Counted from the first letter of the stretch, positions 21,776-33,347 are shown. The stretch: DNA of 64,000 nucleotides from Pseudoneurospora amorphoporcata (GCA_033297205.1 MU859145.1:62001-126000); one strand, 5' to 3'. Numbers and translations are program-made. Notes: generated from the sequence alone by a model not told the origin.

Positions 21776-23149
21776 GTGGGATGGACTGGAGGCATACAAT
21801 GTTGGGTCATCCTACATATTGGGCATCGGTGCACTAGTGGGGTGTTTTCCACAGACTCGGGTGTTTTGGACGGCCAACGTCGGAGGCCGCATTTTCGGTT
21901 TGATGGAATCGATGTTTGAATGACAATACCAAGATTCCTGATGGACATAAGTCTGTCACATCATCATGAGCAGAACACCTTTTTTTCCTCCATCAACCAC
22001 TGATTGAACCACTGCATGCCCTGGTTGTCTCCAGTTACCCCTACAGCCCTAACCCCCGACCTGGACCATCCCCTCTTCCAGTTCCAACCCTTTGTCACCC
22101 CGTCGACACTCTCCCCCAGTTCCCATGATCGGTTCAATGATCGCCTGAAGATTTCAGACCCTTTCCCTTCCAAAAATACGGATGTGACCAAGCCATACGG
22201 AACCCATCACCACTCCAACGTTTTTTCAGCTCGACAGGTCCCTAGGCGGGGTCGGCAAGGAGCCGCGTGCGGCACAGTTGCCACATCCACCAAGTTCCAT
22301 TCAGGTCACTACCTTAGCGTTCCATCGTTTCACCACGCGAGCTGCGGCACGGATCGTATCCCGTTGCACATATTCCAATGATTTCACGAAACTAGTTGTG
22401 CACTGCCCACCTCAAGCATCATTTTAACCCACAGTTACCCGAATCGGGGAATGAGATGGGAAAGAATCTAGGTGCCTGTTTCACCGTGCCGCCGGGTAAG
22501 GGTTAGAGAGGGTTTTTATATCCGGTGTATCGATCATAGATTTGGAATCTGGACGCAGAGTTTAACAATTATAGAAATACAATACTAATACACTATCTAT
22601 CTACCTAGGGTTTCGACCGCAGCAGTAGTTTCTAGCTGCCTAAGAGTTGAATCCTTTGAGGCGAGTTGGATGAATCTTTGGAGGCCTAATTATTCTCCTA
22701 TATCATAATAACTTCTTTCAAGTTTAGTCATCTTATCATCAAGTAACGTTACAGTATTCAATGGCTGTGGGATGATCGAGTGATAAGTGAAACAGGCGAA
22801 TGTGTGTAATTCCTCACTGGCAAAATGATTTCGGGTTTGATCAGGAGGTTTTGAAAGCCAAAATACCTGACCCATACACAACGTATCCAAGCAGCCGTGT
22901 TGGAACATTCATGTGTTGTAATCCGGCCGGATTGTGATATTGAACAATACTAGTTTCTGTCCAACATAACAGCAGTGATGGAAAGGACTGTGGGTAGTTT
23001 GAGAGCACAGGGTGAGAAAGAAACAAAACAAAATGGAGTGCCAGACCCGTCTAAACCAGAAGATGAAAAGAATAAATCCACCATCACCCCACCACCCATC
23101 CCCGGTAGCCTGATGAAAACAGCCATGAGAGTGATGAAACTCTATAGAA

Positions 23150-23555
23150 TCATGAAAAAAATATCAATATGCCACGCCCATCACTCCGTTTTCTTGCAAA
23201 AACCAGTGCGCCAAAGAATCCGGTGGGAAAAAAACAATGAGTTGCCTCGTAGAGATCTGATGGAAGCTGTGAGCGGTTGTTCAGCGTCTCGAGCCGCTGC
23301 TGGAGCCCTTCTGTGGTTATCCTATGTTAGCACCTCAACAAGCTCAAGCATTGGAGAGAGACATACCGAACTACCGTGGGAAGAACTGCCGGAATTGGAC
23401 CCAGAAGATGAACCCTGAGAAGAACCACCGCGAGAGCTGGAGGACTTGGAAGCAACGTCCGTCTTGATGAAGCCGAGGGCAGAAGAACCCATGGCGATAG
23501 CGTCCCAGTTGGTCTTCCCGGAGGAAGATCCGTGGGAAGAGGAGTGGCCAGACAT
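23150..23555 (-). CDS. Small serine-rich protein of unknown function
   Basis: Two minus-strand exons, 23555-23367 and about 23299-23150, giving about 112 residues. The N-terminal half is Ser/Gly-rich (MSGHSSSHGSSSGKTNWDAI, then runs of Ser and Gly). The second exon encodes a non-repetitive end with FFPTGFFGALVFARKR. The acceptor is uncertain. A TAG only about 6 bases after the GCTAAC branch would give a different ending; the CAG about 25 bases past the branch was chosen because spacing and product look more natural. No family recognised. There is no signal peptide, and one hydrophobic stretch near the C-terminus. The protein is basic overall at its end. Confidence 0.5.
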
Positions 23556-24754
23556 TGTGGAGTTTGGGTTAAAGGTGGGAGTTGGGAGTAGCGGTTGTGT
23601 TGTTGAACTGATGTTGAGCGTGGCTGAGTGTATGTGTTTGCTGTAGTGGTGTTGAGCGACTGTTGGATTGATGACTCTTCAGTTGACCTTGGAGGTTTGA
23701 AGTTGTGTGATGATCCAAACAGTTTCGTTGAAGGTGTTGTCGGCCATCTTTATATGTCTTTGACCTCCAAAGCCCTTGCACTCCCTTTGTATTGCCATCT
23801 TGATAACGCCGAGTAGGGTATAGCATACAGTAGAGTGGTTGTGTCGAAACCGAATGGGGCCGGTTACAGTCCGAGGAGCTTCCACCAAGGTCAGTTGTTG
23901 AATACACCACTGATGCCTTCGTCTCCCTTGACTGACAACGGAGGTGACGAACCAAGTCCGGCCGGTTCCAAAATGGTGATCGAAAATGGTCAGGCAAAGG
24001 AAGTTTCTAACCGCAGTATTACATGCGATTGGTCAATTCACGTCAGTGGTAAAAAAAGATCGCTAAAGGCTTAGGGTGGTACGTGCGGTGGTGATGGGAT
24101 GGGAAAATATGCCCTATATCTTTCGCTGCCTGATTCAGGAGTCATAACATCACAACAGCCATAGCCACATGTTCCATTTCCATTCTTGGGTTGTTGAGCT
24201 GTGACGGCGTACCGCGGGATCCGATAACAATCAACCTGACAGGAACTGTAGACTGTTCCTCGAATAATCACCGCCCAAAACACATGACAGCTTGGCTCTG
24301 TCTCCATCTGTTGACAAGGCGGCAACATCAATGAGGCGCAATTGGCAACGCAGCAAAGACCATGTTTTGGCCCAACAACCTGTCGAGTGTTTTTTTCCCC
24401 TATTTGAGTTTAGTCCTAGTCAATTGCCGTACTATAGAACCCTTGTGCCTTTTCTTGATCGTTTGTCGATACCTCTCAACACCTAACAAAGGTGAAGTGG
24501 AAATTTTCGCCAGACGGGATGTTGCATCGTGATAACTTGTAAGTTCTCATCGAAGATTTGGGGGCGTGATAGTGACCAACTCGCTGGAGCGTAACGCAAC
24601 CAGAGCATGAAGGCCACTAGAAGCGTCCATTAGAACTAGGGCTATGTGGCCCTGTGGCTGTCGTCACTGGGTCGGTGGGTTTAGGCACCCGCTTAGTTGG
24701 TAATCAACACCAAATGCACGGACGCATGTGCTTTTACCGTCGTCCTATCTCAAG

Positions 24755-24773
24755 CGGCGTGGATTCCACGCCG
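24755..24773. repeat. 19-base perfect palindrome
   Basis: CGGCGTGGATTCCACGCCG, nine-base arms about a single central T. The CGG/CCG ends resemble inverted half-sites of Zn2Cys6 factors (13-base spacing), but no gene starts close by, so a regulatory role is only a possibility. Confidence 0.6.
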
Positions 24774-24981
24774 ACTGCCCCGAGAACAGACATTCTGGGG
24801 GGATGGAAGATCTAAGCCTGTGATGGCTAAGGCACGTTGTCCAAACAGATCGAGTGTAATATTGAAGCCTAGTTCTTGCTCAGGCGAACGATAAGGGCTG
24901 GGCCGATGCGTCCGCGATTGCGGAGGCTGTTCCGGGAGTCCGAAGTCCCACGTTTCCCGAGTCCGAGCCCGGCACGCGGCT

Positions 24982-25083
24982 CAGCCCTATGATTCTACCA
25001 GTCGGTACCCGACTCACTTCGGCATTCCTCCTGTTCGCCTTACCGCAGGCGCGCTATCAAGCTCCCGCGCGCTCATAGGGCTG
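24982..25083. repeat. GC-rich foldback
   Basis: CAGCCCTATG at 24982-24991 is repeated inverted at 25074-25083. The interior is GC-rich with further CGCGCG-type segments. The element sits in a locally GC-rich block (about 24895-25090) unlike its flanks. Confidence 0.55.
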
Positions 25084-25262
25084 CGTGTGACACCAAGCCA
25101 GGCAAGCCCAGGGGCAGAAGAGTTTATCGCTATTCGGGATTTCGAGGTTCCCTATAGGCTGCCAATGGATGTTGCACTTCAGGTTGTTGCTCAACGTTCC
25201 TCCCAGTGTCTTGTATAACAATGATAACCTGCAACATCAGTGGCGTTATCATTCTGATCCTC

Positions 25263-27605
25263 CTAAGTCTGAACAAAGCTCATATCATCTAGCATTGTTT
25301 GCCACCAGTCGTCGCCGAGGAATGACATCGGCGACAGTTCCTCACCGGGCGCGGGGTTCCCTGGGTCTGCGATCACCTCGGTAGCTGACATTGGTTGTTC
25401 TTGGTATTGTGAGTCCGACTGGCGCACCAGCGGATGATTTCCAGTAGCAGCAGGATTCGGGGTTCCAATCTTGGAGAGATACCACGAACGGATCCATCGG
25501 AGCTTGTCGCGGTGCATAGACATCACTGACAGAGTGTCAGTAACATATTTGCGCTTTCGCCGCCGTTCCTCTGAAACGGCCACCTTATCCGCTTGGTCAC
25601 ACCGATCACTCAGGCGTTGCGTTATGCCGGCAAAGTCAAGGCTCTCGCCGGCGAGCTTGTTGTTCCAATCCAGATCTTGTAAAATGACCAAGCGTGTAGC
25701 GGTGATTAGGGCGAATGTCATATGACAGTAGGTGTTGAAGGGCAGATAATTGAGGTCCGCCACGGGTAACCCTAAGTATGCCTTCAACGTTGCATTGACA
25801 GCATCCAGGCAGCACCACATTGCTTCGGACTTTCGGATGCCATCAAGGGAGGAGATTGACAATGATGCCATGTATATTACGGGTTCGTATAACCTAGCGA
25901 GTATGCCGTTGAAGGCAATATCGAAAGACACTTTGGGGGCCAGGTCAGCAAATGTAGACCAATCCAGCCGGTTTCATCACCGGGTGGTCAACCCTTTTGT
26001 ACGTACAATTGTCACGGATGTGCCTTGGTGCTTGCATTTTGAGATCATCTAGATCAGCACGTAAAGTCGTCATGGCCATATGTGCGGCTGCGGAGAAGGT
26101 CGCCGTGCCGCTCCCATCCGAATCAGGAGGAGGGAAAATCGTCAGGATCCTACAAACAAGGCGTTGCATTCGAACGAGGATCACAAGGTACGTGTCCTCA
26201 ATGTACTCTTCTTCAGCTTCGATCTTGTCACAGCAAAAAGATATGTAGCTGGAGCAGGGCATCAAGGGAATATGTCGAAATAAGGCTGCGGTGCTATGGA
26301 GTAAATTTTGTTAGAACTAGTCCACCAAGACCAAACCCAACAGCAACAGGGCGATGTTCACATAATGCCGGAGGGCCCAACTTACAGTGAACTGATGTAG
26401 AAGCATCCGAGATAGGTCCGCATATCCTCTAGTGTGTGAGACGGCCGTCCCCGGAAGCCGCTGAGACGCCTAGCATCTTCCACAAACTGGTTTGCGCCAT
26501 TGCCGACATGCTTAGAGGGCTTGTGGCTGTTAAGGCCCAGATCTACAACAAGACCGACTGCTAGTTGGTGTAAGGTTGTCATCCATGATTCGGCATAGTA
26601 ATGGGATTCGCTCCTTTTGCACAACGCCTATAGTTAGTAAATGCAGATCACAAACGGCCACAAAGGGCTGGATCAATAGTGAAAGTGAACCAACCATGCA
26701 ATGAAGAGCAATATGGCCTGTAGCAGGTCCAATCGCTTCTCCTGTTTGACAACGATATGGGTTGCAATGTACTCACGAAACCAACCTGTGAAACCACGCT
26801 GCAAAGCAGCGCTCTGAGGGGCAACAATTTGAATCATGGTCTGGAATAAGAATGGCTGCCTCTGAAAGAGGTCTTGCGCAGTTGTATTTCGTGGGATAGG
26901 CACAAACGGGAATCGAGGATGATAGTCAGTTTGGTACAAATTGAGCAAGCGTTCTGCTTCACACATGGTTATGCGCAGATAGCCGTATGGTTGTGGAATG
27001 ATGTCGATATAAGCCGTTGGCGGTATGTAGCTCTTTGTCGGCTCGGACCCTGGAGAGGAACTCTGGATAGTTGAAGTCGGAGTCTGAAGGGCATTATGGT
27101 TTGGAGGTAGGCAATCCTGTGCATGTGGACCGGTACAATCTCCAATGTGTCCATCATGGACGTGGATACAGCTCATGGGGAGTAAACAATAGGATTCCGA
27201 GGCCGATGAATGTTCCTGAGTTGACGTCGCCCGTGTCGGCTGTTGCCCAAAGCCTGCGTTGTCTGGCGTATCATGACTGGAGACAGGGTGTCCAGATGTC
27301 GAAGAAGCCGATTCTGGTGCCGAAGACGGTTGTTGAATTTGCCTTGAAGCGTGCAGGAGGGAAACGAGGCCATCAATCTTCTCCTCCAGTTGGCCGACTC
27401 GAGTGGACGGCCCCCGCCGTCGCCTTTCACCGTGGTGAGGCACAGTACATTGGCGGCGCAAACGAGCACATCGTGTACACGCACCAATGCCCGGTTCACC
27501 GGGCCAGAAGCACTTCGTTTTCGACTTTTTGCAGTAGGCACAAGCTCGCGCTCTTTCTTTTGTGCTTGAGCCGCTCCGGTTGCTGCTCATGGGAATGTCG
27601 GCCAT
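25263..27605 (-). CDS. Zn2Cys6 fungal transcription factor
   Basis: Four minus-strand exons, 27605-26695, 26613-26386, 26293-26007 and 25930-25263; 697 residues, total length divisible by three. The zinc cluster is C22-x2-C-x6-C-x10-C-x2-C-x6-C53 (CAYCKKSKTKC then CTRCARLRRQC), followed by a basic linker and a short heptad-like stretch (residues VGQLEEKIDGLVSLL). A Ser/Thr/Pro-rich region follows, then the fungal middle homology region (residues about 220-560), with typical segments such as LHQLAVGLVVDLGLN. Intron 1 was placed with a GTTGGT donor and the AG 18 bases beyond the TACTAAC branch, because this alone fits the frame and the usual IAW-x3-HYY spacing. The target is unknown; its position beside DUF1996, pectate lyase and P450 genes makes a local regulatory role possible but unproven. 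Confidence 0.93.
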
Positions 27606-28710
27606 GGCTGCTATTTTGTCGACCGAACTCTGGTGTGGGAAGAAGCCGTCCTCAGTCGGTGGTGTGGGACCTATTAGCGTGGTACTTGCTAATAGGTAAT
27701 CAAGGCGATTAGACCGGACCGTCTCAGCAATTCAGAAGCGATGGGATTTCTAATCAAGGGCCAATATCAATAAGCCAAAAGTAAACAGTGATGGGGAAAA
27801 CCATCACCATCTTACCGAGCATCGACGGAAAGGTCGACTGTCTCATGTTATGATGATCGGAGTCGGGGTCGGCAGTGAACCGGTCGGAGTTGCCCTTCGC
27901 TGAAGATATGCAGTCAGCGGACAGTTGCAGTTTTACAGTGAGGAGAATCGGCCGCCGGCCCATTTTTTGCTTGCCGACCGACTTGTCATCAATACGGCCC
28001 GAATACGGTTGGCTTAATTTAGAGCAAGGTATTCGTTGCACGTTGGCCAGGCCGTCATAAACCCCAACGTGCCAGGAGAATCATCATTAGAAAATTGGGA
28101 TAGTTTCCTTAAAAGTCTCATGTATTCAAATAACTACTCTGACTCCTCTTGGACAATTTGAAGGGTCGTTTCCAACCAGTTGAATGTGTGGTTAGGCAAC
28201 TAAACGAGGGCGTATTGTAAAATATGCCAGACGTTGAGCTCATGTAATATTACAGCAACTTTAACATTGTGATTGGTCGATTGCTTACGGTGGACCCGCT
28301 TACGGTTACGGACGGGACGCACTTTGCACTCCTTTTCTAGAATAGGCTGGAGACGTACAACTGAAGTCAGCCGAGTCCCATCCAGCTCAATCATCTGAAG
28401 CCGATTTGACGCCGTTCCTTCCTTTCACTCAACCACCCAACGGGAGCAAAATTTTCACGGGTTAATTTCGGTCATCAGTCTCATCAGTTAGAATAAGTAT
28501 TCCAAGAGCAGGGAAAGGAACAAAACAGCGAGAGCCGCCAAACCATTCATCAACACAAACAACCATTGATCGCTATACCCCGCACGCGCAATGTTATGGC
28601 GTCCACCATCTGTCAATTTACCACACAAACAAGTTTCGCGGCCATCTCTGAGCCGCCCACGACCTCCAATCCTCAATCGCCACAAGGCAAGACGCTGTCA
28701 GGGCATCACC
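27606..28710. other. Intergenic region, 1.1 kb
   Basis: Promoter side of the Zn2Cys6 gene and 3' side of the DUF1996 gene. A 95-codon minus-strand frame at 28041-27754 is unrecognised and was not called. Confidence 0.45.
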
Positions 28711-29377
28711 TTACATGGCCTGGCCGGGAAGTACTTTGAGCCCTAAACAACACAACATGTCAGTTCCGTTTAGCAGAAAGGAGTATGAAAGGTCGGAGAA
28801 GTCAGCTTACAAGAATCCAGGCCTCCATGCACCATGTTCTTTACCGCGCACTTGTTCATCGCCTGGACGTTCTGAGACTTCAACGGGCGACCGTTCTCAC
28901 AAGCGTTGAACATGCAGCTCGAATCCATGGCCTTCTGGAGCGAGTCTCCCTTCCATCCAAACATTAATCCGCGTGGGTTCCGTATCCCTTGTTGTCGCCA
29001 TAGCTCAACACGAAGGGGTTCGATCCGTCCTTCGGCCACACATTTGTGAACTGGGTAGTATCCCAGAGCGTCTCGTACGCCACCTGCGGCATACGGACCG
29101 GGTGCGACGCTGGGCAGGGGCCGGCTGGGGAGAACGCCTCCTTGGCCGTGTTGTACATGTGTGACTGGTGGTCGGGTGAGTCGAGATTCTTGCCGTCCCA
29201 GCATGACGGGAAGTGGTGCACCGTCATGATGCCGCCCTTGCAGGGCTTGGTTGGGAAGTCAGGCAACTCGGGGAGGCGCGTGTTCTTGTCGGTCAAGCAC
29301 ACAAAGCGCAGCCCAGCATGGCCCTTGGCGTCGTTGAGACCGTTGGTGGTAGGAGAGCCGACAGTCATACGAAAGCT

Positions 29378-29448
29378 CTGTGTGCCCAGAAATGGTTAGT
29401 TCCACATCGCTCCTATCCTCAATTTCGAGAGCTAACTGTTGCACTTAC
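29378..29448 (-). repeat. Intron copy B of a duplicated 71-bp intron
   Basis: Minus-strand intron, GTAAGTGCAACAGTTAGC start, AACTAACCATT branch region, ACACAG end. By hand alignment it is identical to intron copy A at 64 of 71 positions with no gaps, and the similarity stops at the splice sites. Confidence 0.95.
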
Positions 29449-29606
29449 AGGCTTAAAGGCGGTAATCTTCTGGTTTCCGTTCGAGTTAAAGTCCTGCTGC
29501 GTATAGTAGATGGTCATGCCACCATTGATACCGTTGGGTAGAGCAGAATTCTGCATGATGGGCACACGCTTGTAGGTACCGTTGGGGTGCTTAAAGAACA
29601 TGACGG

Positions 29607-29677
29607 CTGCGTGCCCAGGAATGGTTAGTTACACATCGCTCCTATCCTCAAGCTTGAGCGCTAACTGTTGCACTTAC
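29607..29677 (-). repeat. Intron copy A of a duplicated 71-bp intron
   Basis: Minus-strand intron with the same start, branch region and length as copy B, ending ACGCAG. It has a different phase from copy B (phase 1 against phase 0). Flanking exon bases are unrelated, so the duplication is of the intron alone. Confidence 0.95.
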
Positions 29678-29920
29678 CCGTCCAGTAGTTGGAAAAGTCC
29701 TCGCTGAATGTGCATGTCGTGCAGCTACCTTGCTCGCCGATATCATCCGTCATGGACATGTTGAAGGCATTTCCGCCGACGATCTGATGGACATGGGACG
29801 ACGGAAGACGACCGGGCTTAACCAAAGGGTCCAATCGCTGGATCGAAAGAGTTCAGCATCCAAAACGAAGCGCCGCTTGCGAAGGCCCGGCGAGAGCCAA
29901 AGTGGTTGAAAGCCATTCAT

Positions 29921-31282
29921 CCTGTTCGGCGGTGTGCTTAAATAGCACTACAGAAAAAGTTTTCGATGAGCTTGATGCAATAAAATCGAAGCAAACAACC
30001 ACCATGGAGATCTGAGGGCCATCGGGCCATCGTTTATATCTAGTAGCACCACATCGTCGGTTATCGTCCCAAAGTTGGAAAGGCCTCTTGAACTCTGCCG
30101 TGGAGACTTGCCGTCATTAATGGGTGTTATAGCTTTGTGCTATTCATCTATTTGAAGTTAAATGCGGGGTTCATGGGGGTTTGATGCTGTCCACAATCAA
30201 GCTTCACTCTGAAGGCTAAAAGGCGCCTTCACTCTCATTCGAAGACCAACACCATCAATTACACTTGCCACAAAAGGAGATGAGACGCAGCCGCGAGCTT
30301 TCCCTTTGCTCAGTGCTATTGGTAGGAGTCCATGTGCCGGGCTCTTGCCTTGACTCCGATCTCTCAAGTGGTGGAGGGCCAATCTCGTCGTCTACATCGA
30401 GTGATTCCGGATTCCGAATTCATATATCCATGAACGACCCATGGCCAATGTCCTTCCTGCAAAGACTTCAGACTTTCCCGATCCAGAGTCACCTGGCATG
30501 CGTCCCAAGGGTGTGTTCATCACATCGACTTCCGGCAGTGATCTGTTTGGAGACCTGACTTATTCGGTATTCATGCAAGGAACGGCTTCGACCCAATGCG
30601 GCATTCCATCATACACGATACCGTCGTGTGACAGAGTGGCTCCAACCGAAAACAGCGAACATGAATCTGCCGGGCTGCGACAGATTATGCGTGACAAATT
30701 GGGTTCATATCTCATGTCACTTGGAAAACTACCTAGCTGGTCTTCAGCACACGCCGCAAACGCTTCCCGGTTGAGTCTTGGGCATCGTCAGTATCTCGTC
30801 AAGTACCGAGAAGCAACACGGATGAACAGTATTGCTTTACCTCACCATTCCAGGATAGCTCAGGTAAAGAAGAATGGTTTCAATAGTTACACCTTGTAAA
30901 ACTAATGACAGGTATGTGTATTTGGGCTATCAGACCACCCTGTGAAACAGGCTGAACAACTGCAACGAAAGGAATCAACGATGATGGTGATGTATTGAGA
31001 TGCTCTAGAAAAGAGAGAGGGAGACTCAACGAGTCTGGAGGTCTAGAAACGAAGGGGAGGGAGCCCTGTGCGGTGGAGCCATGGCTGGGTGGAGACATGG
31101 CTAGCGCAACACGTGATGGCTCCCTTCCAACACACCCCCCGCCCTACTGCGACCAACACTTGTCAACCTATGTGAGAGAAGGTTCATACTAATATCAAGA
31201 AGCAGGAACATCGATTCCAACCTCGCATATTTCAACATATTGGTGACGTCCAAGTTCAAGACATTCTTGCCGAGTCTGTCGC
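29921..31282. other. Intergenic region, 1.36 kb
   Basis: 5' flank of the DUF1996 pseudogene and 3' flank of the pectate lyase. A 152-codon plus-strand frame at 30441-30899 starts with ATG but shows no recognisable domain; not called. Confidence 0.4.
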
Positions 31283-32495
31283 CTAGAAGCTAAGAATAGC
31301 ACCAGCCTGATTCGGTACGGTAGCTGCCATATTCGACGATCCAAGAAGGCTATACGAGTACGGAGGCGAATTAGCAGTCAGGCTACCTGTGGGAGCGGTG
31401 TTGCTTGCGCCTCCAAAGTCGTTGTCAATCTCGACGGCATAGCCGACTTGCTTCGAGTCCTTGCTGAGAAGAGGCTCCGTCACGTTCTTGAAGGCGTTGC
31501 TTTGAACCAAAACCTGGGCGCCCATTCGCGTGTTGATTGCAGTTGACATGCTGAGTTGAACAGTTTGTCAGTCCTTGCTCCTCGCGCATCAATCGATATG
31601 TTTTGCACAGCAATCACTTTGAGACGCCCTCACAATCAACACTTCTCATAGTAGGAGTTGTAGATATGTGCGGTGCCGAAGCGGACCAGGGGACCGCGTG
31701 AGCCACAATCCTTCCAGTAATTGTTGGCATAGGTGACATGGAGGTTCCCGGCATCTTGAGAGCCGTTACTATCGCTATGGCCAACAAGGGAACTCTTCCA
31801 GTGATCATGGAAGTAGGTACTTCAGAGTCTGGTTAGTTGTTATCGACCAACACGCGGGGTAAGTGTACACCGATTCAAGCTTACTGAGAGATTGTCACCC
31901 ATTCAGACCCATGGGAAATATCAACCAGACCGTCATATAAGTCCTTGTCGCTCACCAGAGCCGAGTAGAACTCGCAGTGGTCCACCCACACGTTGCTGCT
32001 TTCCTCGATCTTCAATCCGTCTCCGTTGTCTGCTTCAACGAAGGACGAAATAATATCTCGCAAGATTAGGTTGCTCTGCCGGCGAAAATGAAGACCAACA
32101 CCATGGAACTCTGAGCCAGGCAAACCTATGATGGTCTTGTTGCTGGCGACTCTGACCTTCTCGTTGCCACTGATTACACCCTTGATGACGACAATAGCCG
32201 GAGCGGTGTTTTTCTCACTGACAGCTGCGGTGAACTGGGCCAAAGTCGAGACCGTGGTGACAGTGCCGCCTGATCCACCAGTGGTTCTGTTCGAGGCCTG
32301 TCAGTTGTTGGCTTCTTTCTCGAGTTCGAAATTGTCGGGATTACTTGCCCTCCGTTCTGGGTCGCATAACCCAAGTTGGCTTTATCGGAAACACTTGCTC
32401 TTTTGGCAAGATGAACTCTCTTCACTATCGTGGGTGGGCGTTGGTGTTGCCGTCGCAAGAGCAAGCAAGGCAGTTGCGGCCAGGATGAGCTTCAT
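31283..32495 (-). CDS. Secreted pectate lyase, polysaccharide lyase family 1, with N-terminal frameshift
   Basis: Minus-strand exons 32495-32345, 32297-31885, 31819-31643 and 31550-31283. A signal peptide (MKLILAATALLALATA) leads to a Lys-Arg processing site (LAKRASVSDKANLGYATQ). The body has family segments NKTIIGLPGSEF, SSNVWVDHCEFYS (calcium-site Asp), YFHDHWKSSLVGHSDSN, VTYANNYWKDCGSRGP, RFGTAHIYNSYYE and NTRMGAQVLVQSN. PL1 lyases cleave polygalacturonate by beta-elimination outside the cell during plant-tissue breakdown. The signal peptide and mature protein are in different frames. The exons sum to 1009 bases, one over a multiple of three, and a tandem CCCACCCA (32431-32438) looks like a 4-base duplication that causes it. 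As written, translation would end early, so this allele may be non-functional, or the sequence may be wrong there. Confidence 0.88.
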
Positions 32496-33347
32496 CGTTG
32501 CGTCGCAGTGTTCGAGGACTCTAGTTGTGTTCGAAGCGCTCTACAGATCTCATTCTCGTTGTAAAAGCACCAAAGACATGTATTCGTCCTGGGGTTTTAT
32601 ACTTGTTTCCTGACCTCAGACAAAGACGCGTCGCCAGCTTTCCTCACAAGATCATCTCACCTCCAGTGACTGGCAATTTCCGGCAGTAACTTGAAACGGT
32701 CAAGTTACCGATGTTGAGTGCCTCACTCAAGCTCCTTCCGTCGCTGGCGGAGAATTATCTCCACGATTGCCCGCTCCGGTTTGAATTCCTACCAACATGG
32801 CAACACAACTACGAGGAGGGCGCATTCGTCATCGATGGGACTGGCCACAACTCGTGTTCTTTGCAACGACGGCTTTACGGTGCGCACGCCGAATTTCTGG
32901 TGTTTCGGCATGGGCACGAATTGTTCCTGAATTATCCACCAATCCCCTTGTGGGTCTTTGCATTTGACACCTTCCAAGGAGGTTTCTCCGAAACACATCG
33001 TTCCATGCAACATGGAGACCGCTGGACGGATTCGAAACAAACGGGAAATCATCTACGATCAGGGCCGGCTTGACGTAGTACGGTATACTTCCCATCCCCT
33101 CGTCCTCGGCTCATCGCAACTCTTCTGTCACAAACGATGCGTGCCTGAATGATGAAGAGGATGTTGTGAGGACGTTCCTGGCGTCTGGCAATTAAAGCAA
33201 CTACAATGCAAAACTCTATTATACAAGCGAACGATAATCCCACAACACTATTGAGAATCCGAAATCCAAAGCCCACGATTCGGCCCTTCATCCGCGGCGG
33301 TTCTTCATTACAGGTACCCCGAATCGTCTCCTGATAACCTTCACTCT
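32496..33347. promoter_or_regulatory. Upstream region of the pectate lyase gene
   Basis: About 850 bp between the start of the pectate lyase and the end of the P450, both on the minus strand. It should hold the lyase promoter and the P450 3' UTR. No gene or operator recognised. Confidence 0.4.

Larger units (their letters stand above)
20591..23149. other. Gene-poor 2.5-kb region with two foldback structures
   Basis: No supported protein gene. It contains the two inverted repeats listed separately (21283-21430 and 21674-21775). Small frames here are short and mostly reflect the repeats. Confidence 0.5.
23556..25262. other. Intergenic region, 1.7 kb
   Basis: 5' flank of the Ser-rich gene and 3' flank of the Zn2Cys6 gene. 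It includes a 19-base palindrome and a GC-rich foldback, listed separately. No supported coding region. Confidence 0.45.
28711..29920 (-). pseudogene. DUF1996-family secreted protein gene, disrupted
   Basis: Exons on the minus strand: 29920-29678, 29606-29449, 29377-28811 and 28742-28711, with three GT..AG introns. DUF1996 hallmarks appear in order: LSIQRLDPLV, HVHQIVGGNAF, NYWTAVMFFKHPNGTYKRVP, FPSCWDGKNLDSPDH, CPASHPVRMPQ, FVLSYGDNKGYGTHAD, FGWKGDSLQ and a closing LPGQAM. They are not in one frame. (1) The signal-peptide segment WLSTTLALAGPSQAALRFGC is out of frame with ATG 29920, as if one base were lost after codon 2. (2) A TGA at 29853-29855 interrupts it right after ALRFGC. (3) The frame breaks at about 28966 within GYGTHAD/FGWKGD, as if one base were lost. 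Some fungal relatives carry WSC domains; none is seen here. Splice sites are intact, so decay is recent, or the sequence has errors. Confidence 0.85.

Noticed and set aside
26628..26690. Alternative intron 1 of the Zn2Cys6 gene using GTTCAC and the TATAG acceptor
   Set aside because: The frame also works, but the donor is poor, the AG is only about 4-6 bases after the branch, and the product loses the family spacing IAW-x3-HYY.
30441..30899. 152-codon plus-strand frame from ATG, considered as a gene
   Set aside because: No recognisable domain. The opposite strand contains a GDSGSGKS-like P-loop string, but that frame has stops close by on both sides, so neither strand gives a convincing gene.
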